Shown: piece by piece, positions 27,637-35,899 of the stretch
Layout: the number at the start of each line of letters is the position of its first letter
Numbering within the stretch: position 1 is the stretch's first letter
Assembly (NCBI GenBank): GCA_965249955.1
Contig: OZ252261.1
Span: forward strand, 2,170,001 to 2,234,000
Direction of reading: 5' to 3'
Source of the DNA: SB11 sp965249955
Lineage (GTDB): Bacteria; Bacteroidota; Bacteroidia; UBA8524
DNA length: 64,000 nt
Notes under the pieces: model-generated
Database searches by the model: none
Seen by the model: the letters and a program-made list of their open reading frames with translations, nothing else
What the model was told of the DNA's origin: nothing
Translations under genes and position numbers: made by a program

Positions 27637-28515
27637 TTATTTGGTTTTACTGTTTGATAAATTCCAGTTGAATTGCTGCGCAGGGAAAATCCTATCGAGC
27701 AAAAGGGTGATGGGCGAAAGAAAAAATAAAGCCCAAACGGGGGCGACTTGTACAAAAAGGTAATTGCTCAATACAAACGAGAGTATGGCTATGACTACCG
27801 AAAAAATAATGCGCCCTTTGCGGTGTGCAGGTGTGCTTTTTGGGTCGGTAATCATAAAAAAGGTAAAAAGCATTAGCGAACCGTTAAACATTTTATGCCA
27901 AAAGAAATCGATAGGCCAACCTTGGTAAACTACACTACGGAAAAACTCTAATCCTCCAAAAACAAGCAAGAAGGGAAGGGCTAAATCCAATCGGCCTACT
28001 TTTAACAACACCATCATGCCTGCTGCGCCTATCATAAAAAGTAATACGGTGGTATTGCCCCATTGTCCGGGCGAAATCCATGCACTGCCCGTTACCAAAA
28101 TAGCGGTGATAATGCCAAAATTGGCAGGGTTTATAATGTGCTTGCCTTTGTAGCGGATAATAAATTTTGAGGCAATGGCTACAAAAGCCGCAAAGGCATA
28201 TACACCTGCATTGCCTGCCCGCAGCAAAATAGTAAGCCCTAAAATGGTGATTAACGCACTTTTTATACTGCTAAGGTGCTGGCGGGTAATTTTTACGGCG
28301 ACTATTTGCGTAACTATACCAATAACAAACGTGGTAATAAAGTTGAATGCCGAAATTTCCCAACCCAGTTGTGCTATGCCGTAAAACAAAAAGCAACTTA
28401 GGTAGGTGATTTGTAGGTAACGTGCATCAGTAAGTTCATGCTTTATGCTATTTGTAAGTGAAACTACACGGCTAGAGAGCAATAAGGGATATGTTATGGG
28501 TGCCATCATAACCAT
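27637..28515 (-). CDS. RnfD/NqrB-like membrane protein lacking the flavinylation motif
   Basis: A 292-residue integral membrane protein with about nine helices. The segments NPANFGIITAIL, FGGLEFFRSVVYQGWPIDFF, GSLMLFTFFMITDPKSTP and LSPITLLLDRIFPAQ are typical of the RnfD/NqrB family, whose members carry electrons through a covalently bound FMN. No (S/T)GAT flavinylation motif is visible anywhere in the product, so it may not carry covalent FMN. No other Rnf or Nqr subunit is nearby. It pairs with the DUF2330 gene 11 bp downstream. The start may be the ATG three codons in. Function is inferred only at fold level. Confidence 0.75.
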   Translation of the reverse strand: MVMMAPITYPLLLSSRVVSLTNSIKHELTDARYLQITYLSCFLFYGIAQLGWEISAFNFITTFVIGIVTQIVAVKITRQHLSSIKSALITILGLTILLRAGNAGVYAFAAFVAIASKFIIRYKGKHIINPANFGIITAILVTGSAWISPGQWGNTTVLLFMIGAAGMMVLLKVGRLDLALPFLLVFGGLEFFRSVVYQGWPIDFFWHKMFNGSLMLFTFFMITDPKSTPAHRKGRIIFSVVIAILSFVLSNYLFVQVAPVWALFFLSPITLLLDRIFPAQQFNWNLSNSKTK

Positions 28516-28728
28516 CTGTACACCGCATTTTTAAAAAAGTTAGTTCATAGGTGCTATTTTTTTTCATGCTAAAACTATTTGCCTCATTTTGTTGCTTAGC
28601 CTAATTGTGTAGAGAAAGTTGTATCTTTCATCAACCAAGTTTTAACAGCATCAAAAAATTGGGGCAAAGACTAACCTAGTATAAAGCCTATACAAATGGG
28701 GTTAACTAATTATAGTAATGCTACTACC

Positions 28729-29124
28729 ATGAGTAAACCTACCAACATCATCCTTTGGATATTGCGCATTATAGCTGCTCTTATTATGCTTCAAACCCTA
28801 TTTTTTAAATTTTCAAGTGCCGAAGAATCTATTTATATATTTACTGCCGTAGGTATGGAGCCAGCAGGCCGTTATGGTAGCGGAGTAGCCGAATTGATAG
28901 CTTCGATACTAATACTTATACCTGCTACATCATGGTTAGGTGCCTTGCTAGGATTGGGAGTAATATCAGGTGCAATATTTTTTCATCTTACCAAACTGGG
29001 TATAGAAGTACAAGGCGACGGAGGTTATTTGTTTGTCCTTGCCGTTGTGGTATTTGTGTGCTGTGCTATAATTGCTTTCATTAGTCGTAAACAAATACCT
29101 ATGGTTAATAAGGTTTTTAAGTAA
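28729..29124 (+). CDS. DoxX-like small membrane protein
   Basis: I use the ATG at 28729, giving 131 residues that begin MSKPTNIILWILRIIAALIM; an in-frame ATG at 28696 adds 11 polar residues that do not fit. The protein has four helices and the DoxX-like signature LQTLFFKFSSAEESIYIF near the first helix, followed by GSGVAELIASILILIP. DoxX-like proteins are poorly understood and are linked in some bacteria to redox or thiol stress. It is a single gene convergent with the MbnH-like gene, 14 bp away. Confidence 0.75.
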   Translation: MSKPTNIILWILRIIAALIMLQTLFFKFSSAEESIYIFTAVGMEPAGRYGSGVAELIASILILIPATSWLGALLGLGVISGAIFFHLTKLGIEVQGDGGYLFVLAVVVFVCCAIIAFISRKQIPMVNKVFK

Positions 29125-29138
29125 ACTATGTGCCTTAC

Positions 29139-30287
29139 TTATGGTTTTGAGTAAGCGGGGTTGGTAGCTATTGTTGGGTCGGTAAGGGTTTTAAGAAACG
29201 CTACCAAATCGTCTTTTTGCTGTTGGCTAAGGTGAAGGTTACGTACGCCATTCTCAAAAGTTCGGTTTGATGCTTGGGGTTTAATATTCATATTTACATC
29301 TAACGTTCTTGAGGCATGAACGCCACTATTATAAAACTCAACAACTTCTTCTAAAGTATTAAAACGCCCATCGTGCATATAGGGTGGAGTTAAAGCCACA
29401 TTTAGCAAGGTAGGTGTCTTAAATTTACCAATATCGGCAGGGTTATTAGTTATCAAAGCTCTTCCTGTAAATATACCCGATGCTGGTTCAGGGTCAAGTC
29501 CATTATTGTGAAAACGTTGTACAGGGTCGCTAACATAGTTATCCGTAAAAAGAGCATCGTATACCATGTGGCAGTGGAAACAATCACCCGCTTCTTCACT
29601 TATAAATACTGCATAACCGCGACGTTCTGCATCCGTTAATAAAGTTTCTTTACGTAAAAACTTCTGAAACTTACTTTCACTTACCACTATGGTTTTCATA
29701 AACTGAGCCATTGCTCTGGCAGCAAGTGTAGAATCAGCCTTATCTGTACCAAATGCTTTCTTAAATAGATTAGTATAGCTTGTATCGGCTTGTAGTTTTT
29801 TTATTACATTGCTCCAACTCTCGTGCATTTCAATAGGGTTGCTTACGGGTTCAAGCGCTTGTTTTTCAAGAGATGTAGATCGTCCGTCCCAAAAAAAGTC
29901 TCTGTTCCAGGCCATGTTTATTATGGCCATGCTGTTTTTATTGCCAACTATTCCGTCAATACCTTTGCTAAATTTATTAGGGGCATCGGTAAATGAGGTA
30001 GCTTGGTTGTGGCACGAAGCACAGGATTGTGTATTATCACCTGAAAGTATAGGGTCGTAAAATAGTTTTCTGCCCAGTTCAACACCGTGTACTGTAAGTG
30101 GGTTACTTGTACTTAATACAGGTGGTGGAAAACCTTTAGGAACTGTTAGAGTATAGGGTTCATCCTGATAAGGATCGGGTATCATAGGCTTATCTTCAGG
30201 TTTACACTGCGAAAGAAATAGTATGCCCGTAGCTATAGAAGCCATTATTGCTATTCTAAATACTTTTGTGTTTTTTACCCTGTTCAT
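29139..30287 (-). CDS. MbnH/MauG-type di-heme cytochrome c peroxidase, copy 1
   Basis: A 382-residue exported lipoprotein-like protein (ATGILFLSQCKPED) with two heme c sites (CASCH near residue 91 and CFHCH near residue 238). Other family landmarks are LGRKLFYDPILSGDNTQ, AWNRDFFWDGRS and FKTPTLLNVALTPPYMHDGR. The family comprises bacterial di-heme peroxidases and MauG/MbnH enzymes that oxidise protein tryptophans. The gene lies 9 bp downstream of an MbnP-like gene in the same operon, which favours an MbnH-type role on that protein over simple peroxide removal. A paralogous pair in the same order lies at 51466-53284. Confidence 0.87.
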   Translation of the reverse strand: MNRVKNTKVFRIAIMASIATGILFLSQCKPEDKPMIPDPYQDEPYTLTVPKGFPPPVLSTSNPLTVHGVELGRKLFYDPILSGDNTQSCASCHNQATSFTDAPNKFSKGIDGIVGNKNSMAIINMAWNRDFFWDGRSTSLEKQALEPVSNPIEMHESWSNVIKKLQADTSYTNLFKKAFGTDKADSTLAARAMAQFMKTIVVSESKFQKFLRKETLLTDAERRGYAVFISEEAGDCFHCHMVYDALFTDNYVSDPVQRFHNNGLDPEPASGIFTGRALITNNPADIGKFKTPTLLNVALTPPYMHDGRFNTLEEVVEFYNSGVHASRTLDVNMNIKPQASNRTFENGVRNLHLSQQQKDDLVAFLKTLTDPTIATNPAYSKP

Positions 30288-30296
30288 AAATCTATT

Positions 30297-31076
30297 TTAT
30301 TTTACTGTAATGCTTGCTGCAAAATTATCGGCAATTTTTTCTGCCAAAGTAAACCCTGTTCCCAGTGTATGGCTAACATGATCGGCTCTAAAATCAGCGT
30401 TACTTAGCAGCTTGTCTATGTTTATTTCCATAGTAAGGGTTTTGTTATCCCCTTTGGTAAACGATAAACTTCTGGTAAAAGTTTTTTCTCTGTACAAAGC
30501 ATCAGTACCTGTGTGTACCACAAATTGTTCTGAAAAATCTTCGGTAGCACCGCGCAAAGTATCTAAGTGTCCTTCAATCAACATAAAACGGTATTTAGAA
30601 GTCATTTCCCAATACGTTCCTTGTGCTGATGATAAAGGATGTTCGGCTGCGAATGATGCGGGCAGCTTACTATTATTAATAGAGTCAACACCAATACCAA
30701 ACTTAAAACCTTTGTACTCGCCCTCAGGCACTTTTACAGTAAAAGAAGTATTGGGTTGGTCTACCCTAAAATCTATCAAAGCAATATCATTAAGTAGTAG
30801 CTCGCTGCCATCGTTTTTTATCAAACTAAATTTTGAAACATAAAATTTTAGTAAGCTAAACCTATACCTAAAACCTTCGGTAGCCAAATCGTAACCTTTG
30901 CCCAATTCAAAACTACCCGATGCTGTAGTGCCTTTAAATTCAAGTTTTACACTGTTATCTCCTGTACCTATTGGGACAGAGGGGTTTTCTTCTTTACAAC
31001 TTTGAACAAAAACGGCAAGCGATAGTGCTGCAAAAAGCAGTAGCACAAGGCTAAATTTTTTATATAGTGGTTTCAT
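30297..31076 (-). CDS. MbnP-like lipoprotein, copy 1, with variant Trp motif
   Basis: The start at 31076 gives a 259-residue lipoprotein (LSLAVFVQSCKEEN); the frame extends upstream to 31154 but those residues do not form a signal peptide. The MbnP domain is visible: KFYVSKFSLIKNDG, PEGEYKGFKFGIGVDS, then YWEMTSKYRFMLIEG and VVHTGTDALY. In characterised MbnP, a Trp is converted to kynurenine by MbnH and helps bind copper. Copy 2 in this window has FWSWNSGYIFMKFEG at the same place. Copy 1 keeps only the first Trp and also lacks the early His of the FEH motif. Copper binding may therefore differ or be absent. It is cotranscribed with the downstream di-heme peroxidase gene. Confidence 0.82.
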   Translation of the reverse strand: MKPLYKKFSLVLLLFAALSLAVFVQSCKEENPSVPIGTGDNSVKLEFKGTTASGSFELGKGYDLATEGFRYRFSLLKFYVSKFSLIKNDGSELLLNDIALIDFRVDQPNTSFTVKVPEGEYKGFKFGIGVDSINNSKLPASFAAEHPLSSAQGTYWEMTSKYRFMLIEGHLDTLRGATEDFSEQFVVHTGTDALYREKTFTRSLSFTKGDNKTLTMEINIDKLLSNADFRADHVSHTLGTGFTLAEKIADNFAASITVK

Positions 31077-31196
31077 TAGCATTTTATTAATAGGGTGTAT
31101 ACTATAAAGACGTTGTAAGTAGGCGCTTTGTTGCCTAAAGTACAATATAAACACCTAACTTAATTTACCCGTCATTCCAAAATGAAAATTAAAGTT

Positions 31197-31204
31197 TAAC
31201 TTTG
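31197..31204 (+). promoter_or_regulatory. Promoter of the KDO operon
   Basis: TAACTTTG followed by CG matches the Bacteroidota -7 element TAnnTTTG fully and lies 16 bp before the kdsA ATG. It is the only obvious promoter for the three-gene operon. Confidence 0.6.
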
Positions 31205-31220
31205 CGCCCGATACTAAAAA

Positions 31221-32054
31221 ATGTCAGTTAAAAAAGTAGCCGTTGGCAACATAGAATGCGGGAATGATAAGCTTTTCCTTATCTCAGGCCCATGTGTTAT
31301 CGAAGACGATAGCATAATGCTTAAAACCGCCGAGTACCTTAAAGAAGTTACTACCAGTTTGAATATTCCTTGGATATTCAAATCATCATTTCAGAAAGAC
31401 AACCGTAGCTCGGCCAAATACTACGATGGCCCGGGTATAGAAAAGGGTGTCCGCCTTCTTGAACGTATTAAAAAAGAATTTGATGTACCGGTATTGACCG
31501 ATATACACTACCCCGAGCAAGCTGCAATAGCCGGCGAAGTGGTAGATATATTGCAAATACCGGCCTACCTGTGTATGCAAACTACACTGGTAACTGCTGC
31601 AGCCAAAACAGGCCGTGTAGTAAATATTAAACACGGGCAATTTCTTGCTCCTGAAAATATGATACACCCTACCCGCAAGGTTGAGGAAGCAGGTAACGAA
31701 AATATTATACTAACCGAGCGTGGTTATACTTTTGGATACAACGATTTAATTGTAGATCCACGAAGTATGCACCACTTACGCCAAATAGGGTATCCTGTGG
31801 TATTTGATATTACCCATAGCATACGTAAGTACGGTATACCCAGTGCCGACCCTAAAGGTGGTGCAAGAGAGTTTTTGCCGGCTATATCGCGCGCAGGTGT
31901 TGCAGCAGGTGTTGATGGTGTGTTTATTGAAACCCATCCAGAGCCTGAAAAAGCACTTTGCGATGCCGCCAGCCAATTGTGCGTGTACGATTTAGAAGAA
32001 TTTATCAAGCCATTGCTTGAGATACACGAAGTAAATAAGAAATATAAATTTTAA
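31221..32054 (+). CDS. kdsA: 3-deoxy-8-phosphooctulonate synthase
   Basis: Condenses phosphoenolpyruvate with D-arabinose 5-phosphate to give KDO 8-phosphate for lipopolysaccharide. The 277-residue product matches the family length. Motifs are LISGPCVIEDD, the substrate loop KSSFQKDNRSSAKYYDGPG, INIKHGQFLAP-like NIKHGQFLAPENM, and VDGVFIETHPEPEKALCDA. The Cys in GPCVIE is the metal ligand of the metal-dependent class, whereas E. coli KdsA has Asn there. It is the first gene of an operon with a transaldolase-CBS fusion (26 bp gap) and a KdsC-like phosphatase. This context ties those two genes to KDO synthesis. Confidence 0.95.
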   Translation: MSVKKVAVGNIECGNDKLFLISGPCVIEDDSIMLKTAEYLKEVTTSLNIPWIFKSSFQKDNRSSAKYYDGPGIEKGVRLLERIKKEFDVPVLTDIHYPEQAAIAGEVVDILQIPAYLCMQTTLVTAAAKTGRVVNIKHGQFLAPENMIHPTRKVEEAGNENIILTERGYTFGYNDLIVDPRSMHHLRQIGYPVVFDITHSIRKYGIPSADPKGGAREFLPAISRAGVAAGVDGVFIETHPEPEKALCDAASQLCVYDLEEFIKPLLEIHEVNKKYKF

Positions 32055-32080
32055 CTATAAAACACCCTTTATCTGCCAAC

Positions 32081-33106
32081 ATGGAATTATATTTAGATTC
32101 AGTAGACTTTAAAGAAATAGAAGAAGCCCTTAAATTGGGTACTATAGATGGGCTTACTACTACGCCTACGTTTATGCACCGCCACGGTATTACCAATGTA
32201 GACGAGGCTATACTTAAACTATCTAAAATGGTTAAAGTATTGCAAGTGGAAGCACTGGGCGATACACCTGAAGAAGTAGAAAAAGAAGCTGACCGTCTTA
32301 TTGCTTTGGGGCTTGATCCTAAAAAAACTGTATTTAAAATACCCGTATCAAACATTGGTATAGCAGCCTGCAAACGTTTGCGCGATAAAGGCTATATGGT
32401 AAACGTACACTTGGTATACACACTTGCACAAGCCTATATGGCCATGCAAGCAGGTGCTACCTATGTATGTCCGTTAGTGGGGCGCTTGCAAGATCAAGGC
32501 CATGATGCAGTTACTCTTGTTGAACAATGTGTTGAAGCAGTAGAATACTACGGTTACGATACTAAAATAATGTTTTCGTCAGTGCGCCATGCAGAGCACG
32601 TGCGTACCGCTATTATGAGTGGTGTGCATACTATTACAGCTCCTTGGAGTGTGATGAAAAAACTAACCGAAAACAACCTTACCACCATAGGTACAGATCA
32701 GTTTGTTGAACATACAAAACTGATGACTATGAAAGTAAACGAAATTATTGCCCAATACAATCCACGCATTACAGTTAACGAAAGCGTTGTTGATGCAGTA
32801 GTTGAAATGAATAAAAGCGGATTGGGTGCAGTATCGGTAGTTGACGGTAACGGCACTTTAATAGGTGTGTTTACTGATGGCGATCTTCGTCGTAAAATTA
32901 CTAACGACGGTAAAGCTGTATTGGATAAAAAACTTAGCGACTTTGATTTTAAATATCCTGTAACTATTGATAGCAACGCATTGTTGTATCAAGCAGTTGA
33001 TTTGTTTAAAAAACACGAGGTAGACAATATAGTTGTAATGGAAAACAACCAACTTTTCGGAATGCTTGATATTCAAGATTTTGTTAAGTTGAATTTGATT
33101 GGATAA
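32081..33106 (+). CDS. Transaldolase/FSA-like domain fused to a KdsD-type CBS pair
   Basis: A 341-residue fusion. Residues 1-220 are a small transaldolase/fructose-6-phosphate aldolase barrel (MELYLDSVD, Schiff-base Lys86 in VFKIPVS, PLVGRLQDQG, MFSSVRHAEHV). Residues about 228-341 are two CBS motifs with GVFTDGDLRRKI, the sequence typical of the regulatory tail of arabinose-5-phosphate isomerase KdsD. The sugar-isomerase domain of KdsD is absent. Two active-site positions differ from the family. The Asn of TTNPS is Thr28 (TTTPT), and the Tyr/Phe of P(Y/F)VGR is Leu132. Position between kdsA and a KdsC-like gene suggests a role in supplying or controlling arabinose 5-phosphate. FSA-type aldolases can form that sugar from glycolaldehyde and glyceraldehyde 3-phosphate. 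The function is inferred. Confidence 0.88.
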   Translation: MELYLDSVDFKEIEEALKLGTIDGLTTTPTFMHRHGITNVDEAILKLSKMVKVLQVEALGDTPEEVEKEADRLIALGLDPKKTVFKIPVSNIGIAACKRLRDKGYMVNVHLVYTLAQAYMAMQAGATYVCPLVGRLQDQGHDAVTLVEQCVEAVEYYGYDTKIMFSSVRHAEHVRTAIMSGVHTITAPWSVMKKLTENNLTTIGTDQFVEHTKLMTMKVNEIIAQYNPRITVNESVVDAVVEMNKSGLGAVSVVDGNGTLIGVFTDGDLRRKITNDGKAVLDKKLSDFDFKYPVTIDSNALLYQAVDLFKKHEVDNIVVMENNQLFGMLDIQDFVKLNLIG

Positions 33107-33207
33107 TACTTTTGGCTTTTAGCCTTATGCCTTTAGCTATTGGTTTTTTTGTACTTGGCAAATATTGCTAATTGCCTAAAAACTGATTTCTAAAGGCTTT
33201 TTTTATT

Positions 33208-33912
33208 ATGGAGAATATAGAACTTACCTTTAAAAATATAGGCGGCCAGTTTATTACCCCTGCCGAAGTAATAGCCCAAAAGCTAAAAAAAATTAAGGTT
33301 TTTGCTTTTGATTGGGATGGGGTTTTTAACAATGCCATAAAAAGCACAGGCCACCCTAATGGATTTAGCGAGGCCGATAGTATGGGGATAAACCTGCTAC
33401 GCTACGATTATTTTTTGCGCAATGGTGAGTTGCCTATTGCCGCTATTATTACAGGCGAGGAAAACCCTACTGCACGTGATTTTGCAAAGCGTGAGAGTTT
33501 TTATGCTCTTTATTTTAGAATAAAAGATAAAGGAGAGGCACTAAAACACTTTTGCAGCAACTTTAATGTAGAACCCGAAAATATAGCATGGTTTTTTGAT
33601 GATATACTTGATTTGAATGTTGCCAAGCAATGTGGCGTACGTTTTTATTTAGGCAGAAAAAGCCAACCCCTAACCACCCAATTTGTATTGGATAACGGTA
33701 TGGTAGATTATATTACTGCCCACGAAGGCGGGCAAAATGCCTTGCGTGAATGTGCCGAGCTAGCAATGGCACTGAACGGAACTATTGATACTGTACTAAA
33801 CCACCGACTTGCCTTTGATGCCAACTATGCCGATTATTTTGCTAAACGTAATAGGGTGAAGCCTGTTATTTTTACCAAAAACGGTGATGCCCTACAAGAA
33901 GTGGATAGCTAA
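33208..33912 (+). CDS. HAD phosphatase, KdsC-like
   Basis: A 234-residue HAD-superfamily hydrolase. The nucleophile loop is VFAFDWDGVFNNAI, motif II is AAIITGEENP, the motif III Lys lies in FRIKDKGEAL and motif IV is WFFDDILDLNVAKQCG. The layout, with DxDGV, a short cap and the DD-x-D loop, is that of KdsC, which removes phosphate from KDO 8-phosphate. It is longer than typical KdsC (about 170-190 residues), with extra residues at both ends. Being third in the operon after kdsA supports the KDO role. The 101-bp gap to the previous gene contains no clear promoter. Alternative: another sugar-phosphate phosphatase. Confidence 0.82.
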   Translation: MENIELTFKNIGGQFITPAEVIAQKLKKIKVFAFDWDGVFNNAIKSTGHPNGFSEADSMGINLLRYDYFLRNGELPIAAIITGEENPTARDFAKRESFYALYFRIKDKGEALKHFCSNFNVEPENIAWFFDDILDLNVAKQCGVRFYLGRKSQPLTTQFVLDNGMVDYITAHEGGQNALRECAELAMALNGTIDTVLNHRLAFDANYADYFAKRNRVKPVIFTKNGDALQEVDS

Positions 33913-33980
33913 CCCGGCAAATTTTATAAGCGATAAATCATATTTTTTTTGAATAGAGTATAAAACCTTCTATTCTTTAG

Positions 33981-34027
33981 AATTACAGTGCAACACGGGG
34001 TTTTAAACCCCGTGTTGCACTGTAATT
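33981..34027. repeat. 47-bp palindrome of the ATTACA...TGTAAT repeat family (copy C)
   Basis: Two perfect 23-nt arms (AATTACAGTGCAACACGGGG then TTT, and its complement) flank a single central T. The outer sequence AATTACAGTGC is the same as in copy B at 58117. A further short hairpin follows at 34040-34056 (GTGGATTT / AAATCCAC). The element lies between the convergent ends of the KdsC-like gene and the amidohydrolase gene and could act as a two-way terminator. Confidence 0.8.
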
Positions 34028-34086
34028 AAATAAAGCGGTGGATTTCAAATCCACTGTGATGAGTTAGCGAAGAGCATGCTTTATTG

Positions 34087-35769
34087 TTATTTGCCAAACA
34101 ACCGTACTCCACCAATCCAAGTTTCTAAAATTTTAACTTCTGCTAAAGTTTCATCCGTCAAAATATCTTTATTCAGTATCGTAAAATCGGCATACTTGCC
34201 CACTTCAATACTGCCTTTTTCATTTTCTTCAAAATTGCCGTAAGCAGCCCAAATAGTCATGCCTTTTAGAGTTTCTAAACGGGTAAGTGCATCTTGCGGT
34301 TGAAAAGCCTTGTTAGCAGGCATAGAGTCTTGACCTTTTATATACAAGGTAGAACTCATTATTAAATTTTGATAGGTATCGCGTTTAACGGCTGTAAAAA
34401 AAGTAGCCAGTGGGCTAACTCCTTCAACGGGGAAATCAGTTCCTAAAATTATTTTACCGTTTTGCTGCAAAAGGGTTTTAAGGGCATACGCTGTTTTTAG
34501 ACGTTCATTGCCCAAACGTTCACCCGCCCAGCCCATGTCGGATGTGGCGTGTGTGGGTTGCATACTGGGCAGTATGTTGTATTTTCCAAATTTGGCTACA
34601 TCATAGGGGTGCTGCACTATTTGTGCGTGCTCAATACGCCAACGGCGGTTATTCCCCTCACCCAATGCCTCACCGTAGCTGTCAAGCATAAACCTATTGG
34701 CCGAATCGCCAATACAATGTGTATTCAGTTGAAAATCAGATTTAGCAACACGGCTGATAATGCTTTTATATTTTTCAGGCGTTTGAAGCAAGAAACCACT
34801 TTCGCTAGCATCGTCGTGGTAGGGGTGTAGCAAACAAGCTCCGCGAGAACCTAACGCGCCATCACCATACACTTTAAACGAGTTTACATTTAGTGTGGGC
34901 GTTTTAATCTTTCCGTTTTTTAGGTAATATTCCAACTCAGGCTCATAAGCACTTATCATCACATACAGGCGTATTTTCAGTTCGCCTGCATCGCTCATTT
35001 TTTTAATAATATCTATATAGCGTTTCTCCAGTCCGCAATCCACCACAGTAGTTAATCCGTTGGCAAGGCAAATATCCTGTGCTTTTAGTAAGTAAGCTCT
35101 TACTTGCTCGTCAGTAGGTTGAGGTATTATATGCTCTACCGAGTCGGCGGCATTATCTACCAAAACACCCGTAAGTTGTCCGTTTTCAGTTATAATTTTC
35201 CCACCGCTAATTACCGATGCAGTTGTAATACCTGCCAAATCCAATGCTTTTTGGTTGGCAAGGGCAGCGTGTCCATCAACTCGTTTCAGAAATACAGGGA
35301 TATCAGGAAACAACTCGTCTAGCTTGGCTTTAGTAGGAAACTTTTTGCCTTCCCATAAATTCTGATCCCATCCTCGGCCTTGCAACCAAGTTTCGGTATT
35401 GCTTGTTGCAAAATTTTGCAGGCGTTGTATTAATTCATCAAAACTTGTACTTCCTGTTAAGTCGGCTCTACTTTCAAACATTCCCAAACCATAAAAATGG
35501 GCATGCCCATCAATAAAACCGGGATATACGTATGCGCCTTCTAAGTCTACAGTATTTGTAACAGTATATTTTTCTTTTAATTCTTCGGCAGTACCCACGG
35601 CTATTATTTTACCACCTTTTATGGCAACAGCAGTAGCTTGAGGTTGGCTGTCGTTTAAGGTATAAAATGTAGCATTGTATAGTAGGGTATCGGCGGTTTC
35701 TTTTTTGTTTTGGCAGGATAAAACAAAACACACGGCCAATGCTAATAGCAAAGCGATTTTTAATTTCAT
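34087..35769 (-). CDS. Amidohydrolase-family lipoprotein (YtcJ-like)
   Basis: The start at 35769 gives a 560-residue lipoprotein (LALAVCFVLSCQNKKE); an upstream ATG at 35835 adds residues that do not form a signal. The body is a YtcJ-type amidohydrolase: ADTLLYNATFYTLNDSQP, the metal motif GFIDGHAHFYGLG, QGRGWDQNLW, FKVYGDGALGSRGACLL, LNTHCIGDSANR, RWRIEHAQIV and LGTDFPVEGVSP. These His/Asp residues are the usual binuclear-metal ligands. The family hydrolyses amide or imide bonds of unknown substrates, and the lipobox puts this one in the periplasm or outer membrane. It is monocistronic, between a palindromic repeat and a terminator. Confidence 0.87.
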   Translation of the reverse strand: MKLKIALLLALAVCFVLSCQNKKETADTLLYNATFYTLNDSQPQATAVAIKGGKIIAVGTAEELKEKYTVTNTVDLEGAYVYPGFIDGHAHFYGLGMFESRADLTGSTSFDELIQRLQNFATSNTETWLQGRGWDQNLWEGKKFPTKAKLDELFPDIPVFLKRVDGHAALANQKALDLAGITTASVISGGKIITENGQLTGVLVDNAADSVEHIIPQPTDEQVRAYLLKAQDICLANGLTTVVDCGLEKRYIDIIKKMSDAGELKIRLYVMISAYEPELEYYLKNGKIKTPTLNVNSFKVYGDGALGSRGACLLHPYHDDASESGFLLQTPEKYKSIISRVAKSDFQLNTHCIGDSANRFMLDSYGEALGEGNNRRWRIEHAQIVQHPYDVAKFGKYNILPSMQPTHATSDMGWAGERLGNERLKTAYALKTLLQQNGKIILGTDFPVEGVSPLATFFTAVKRDTYQNLIMSSTLYIKGQDSMPANKAFQPQDALTRLETLKGMTIWAAYGNFEENEKGSIEVGKYADFTILNKDILTDETLAEVKILETWIGGVRLFGK

Positions 35770-35825
35770 AGGTATCAAAACTAAACAATTTTTTTTGCTC
35801 GCTTTATCCAATTGTGCAGCAATAA

Positions 35826-35854
35826 AAAACCCCACACCAAGGCGCAGGGGTTTT
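35826..35854 (-). terminator. Intrinsic terminator after the 81-residue membrane protein gene
   Basis: An 8-bp stem AAAACCCC / GGGGTTTT encloses a 13-nt loop. Read on the minus strand it is followed by a T-run, and it lies 46 bp beyond the stop of the small gene at 35900. Confidence 0.65.
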
Positions 35855-35899
35855 AAACAAAAAAGTTACCTATCGAAAAAAAATGCTCTGTATTCGTGC

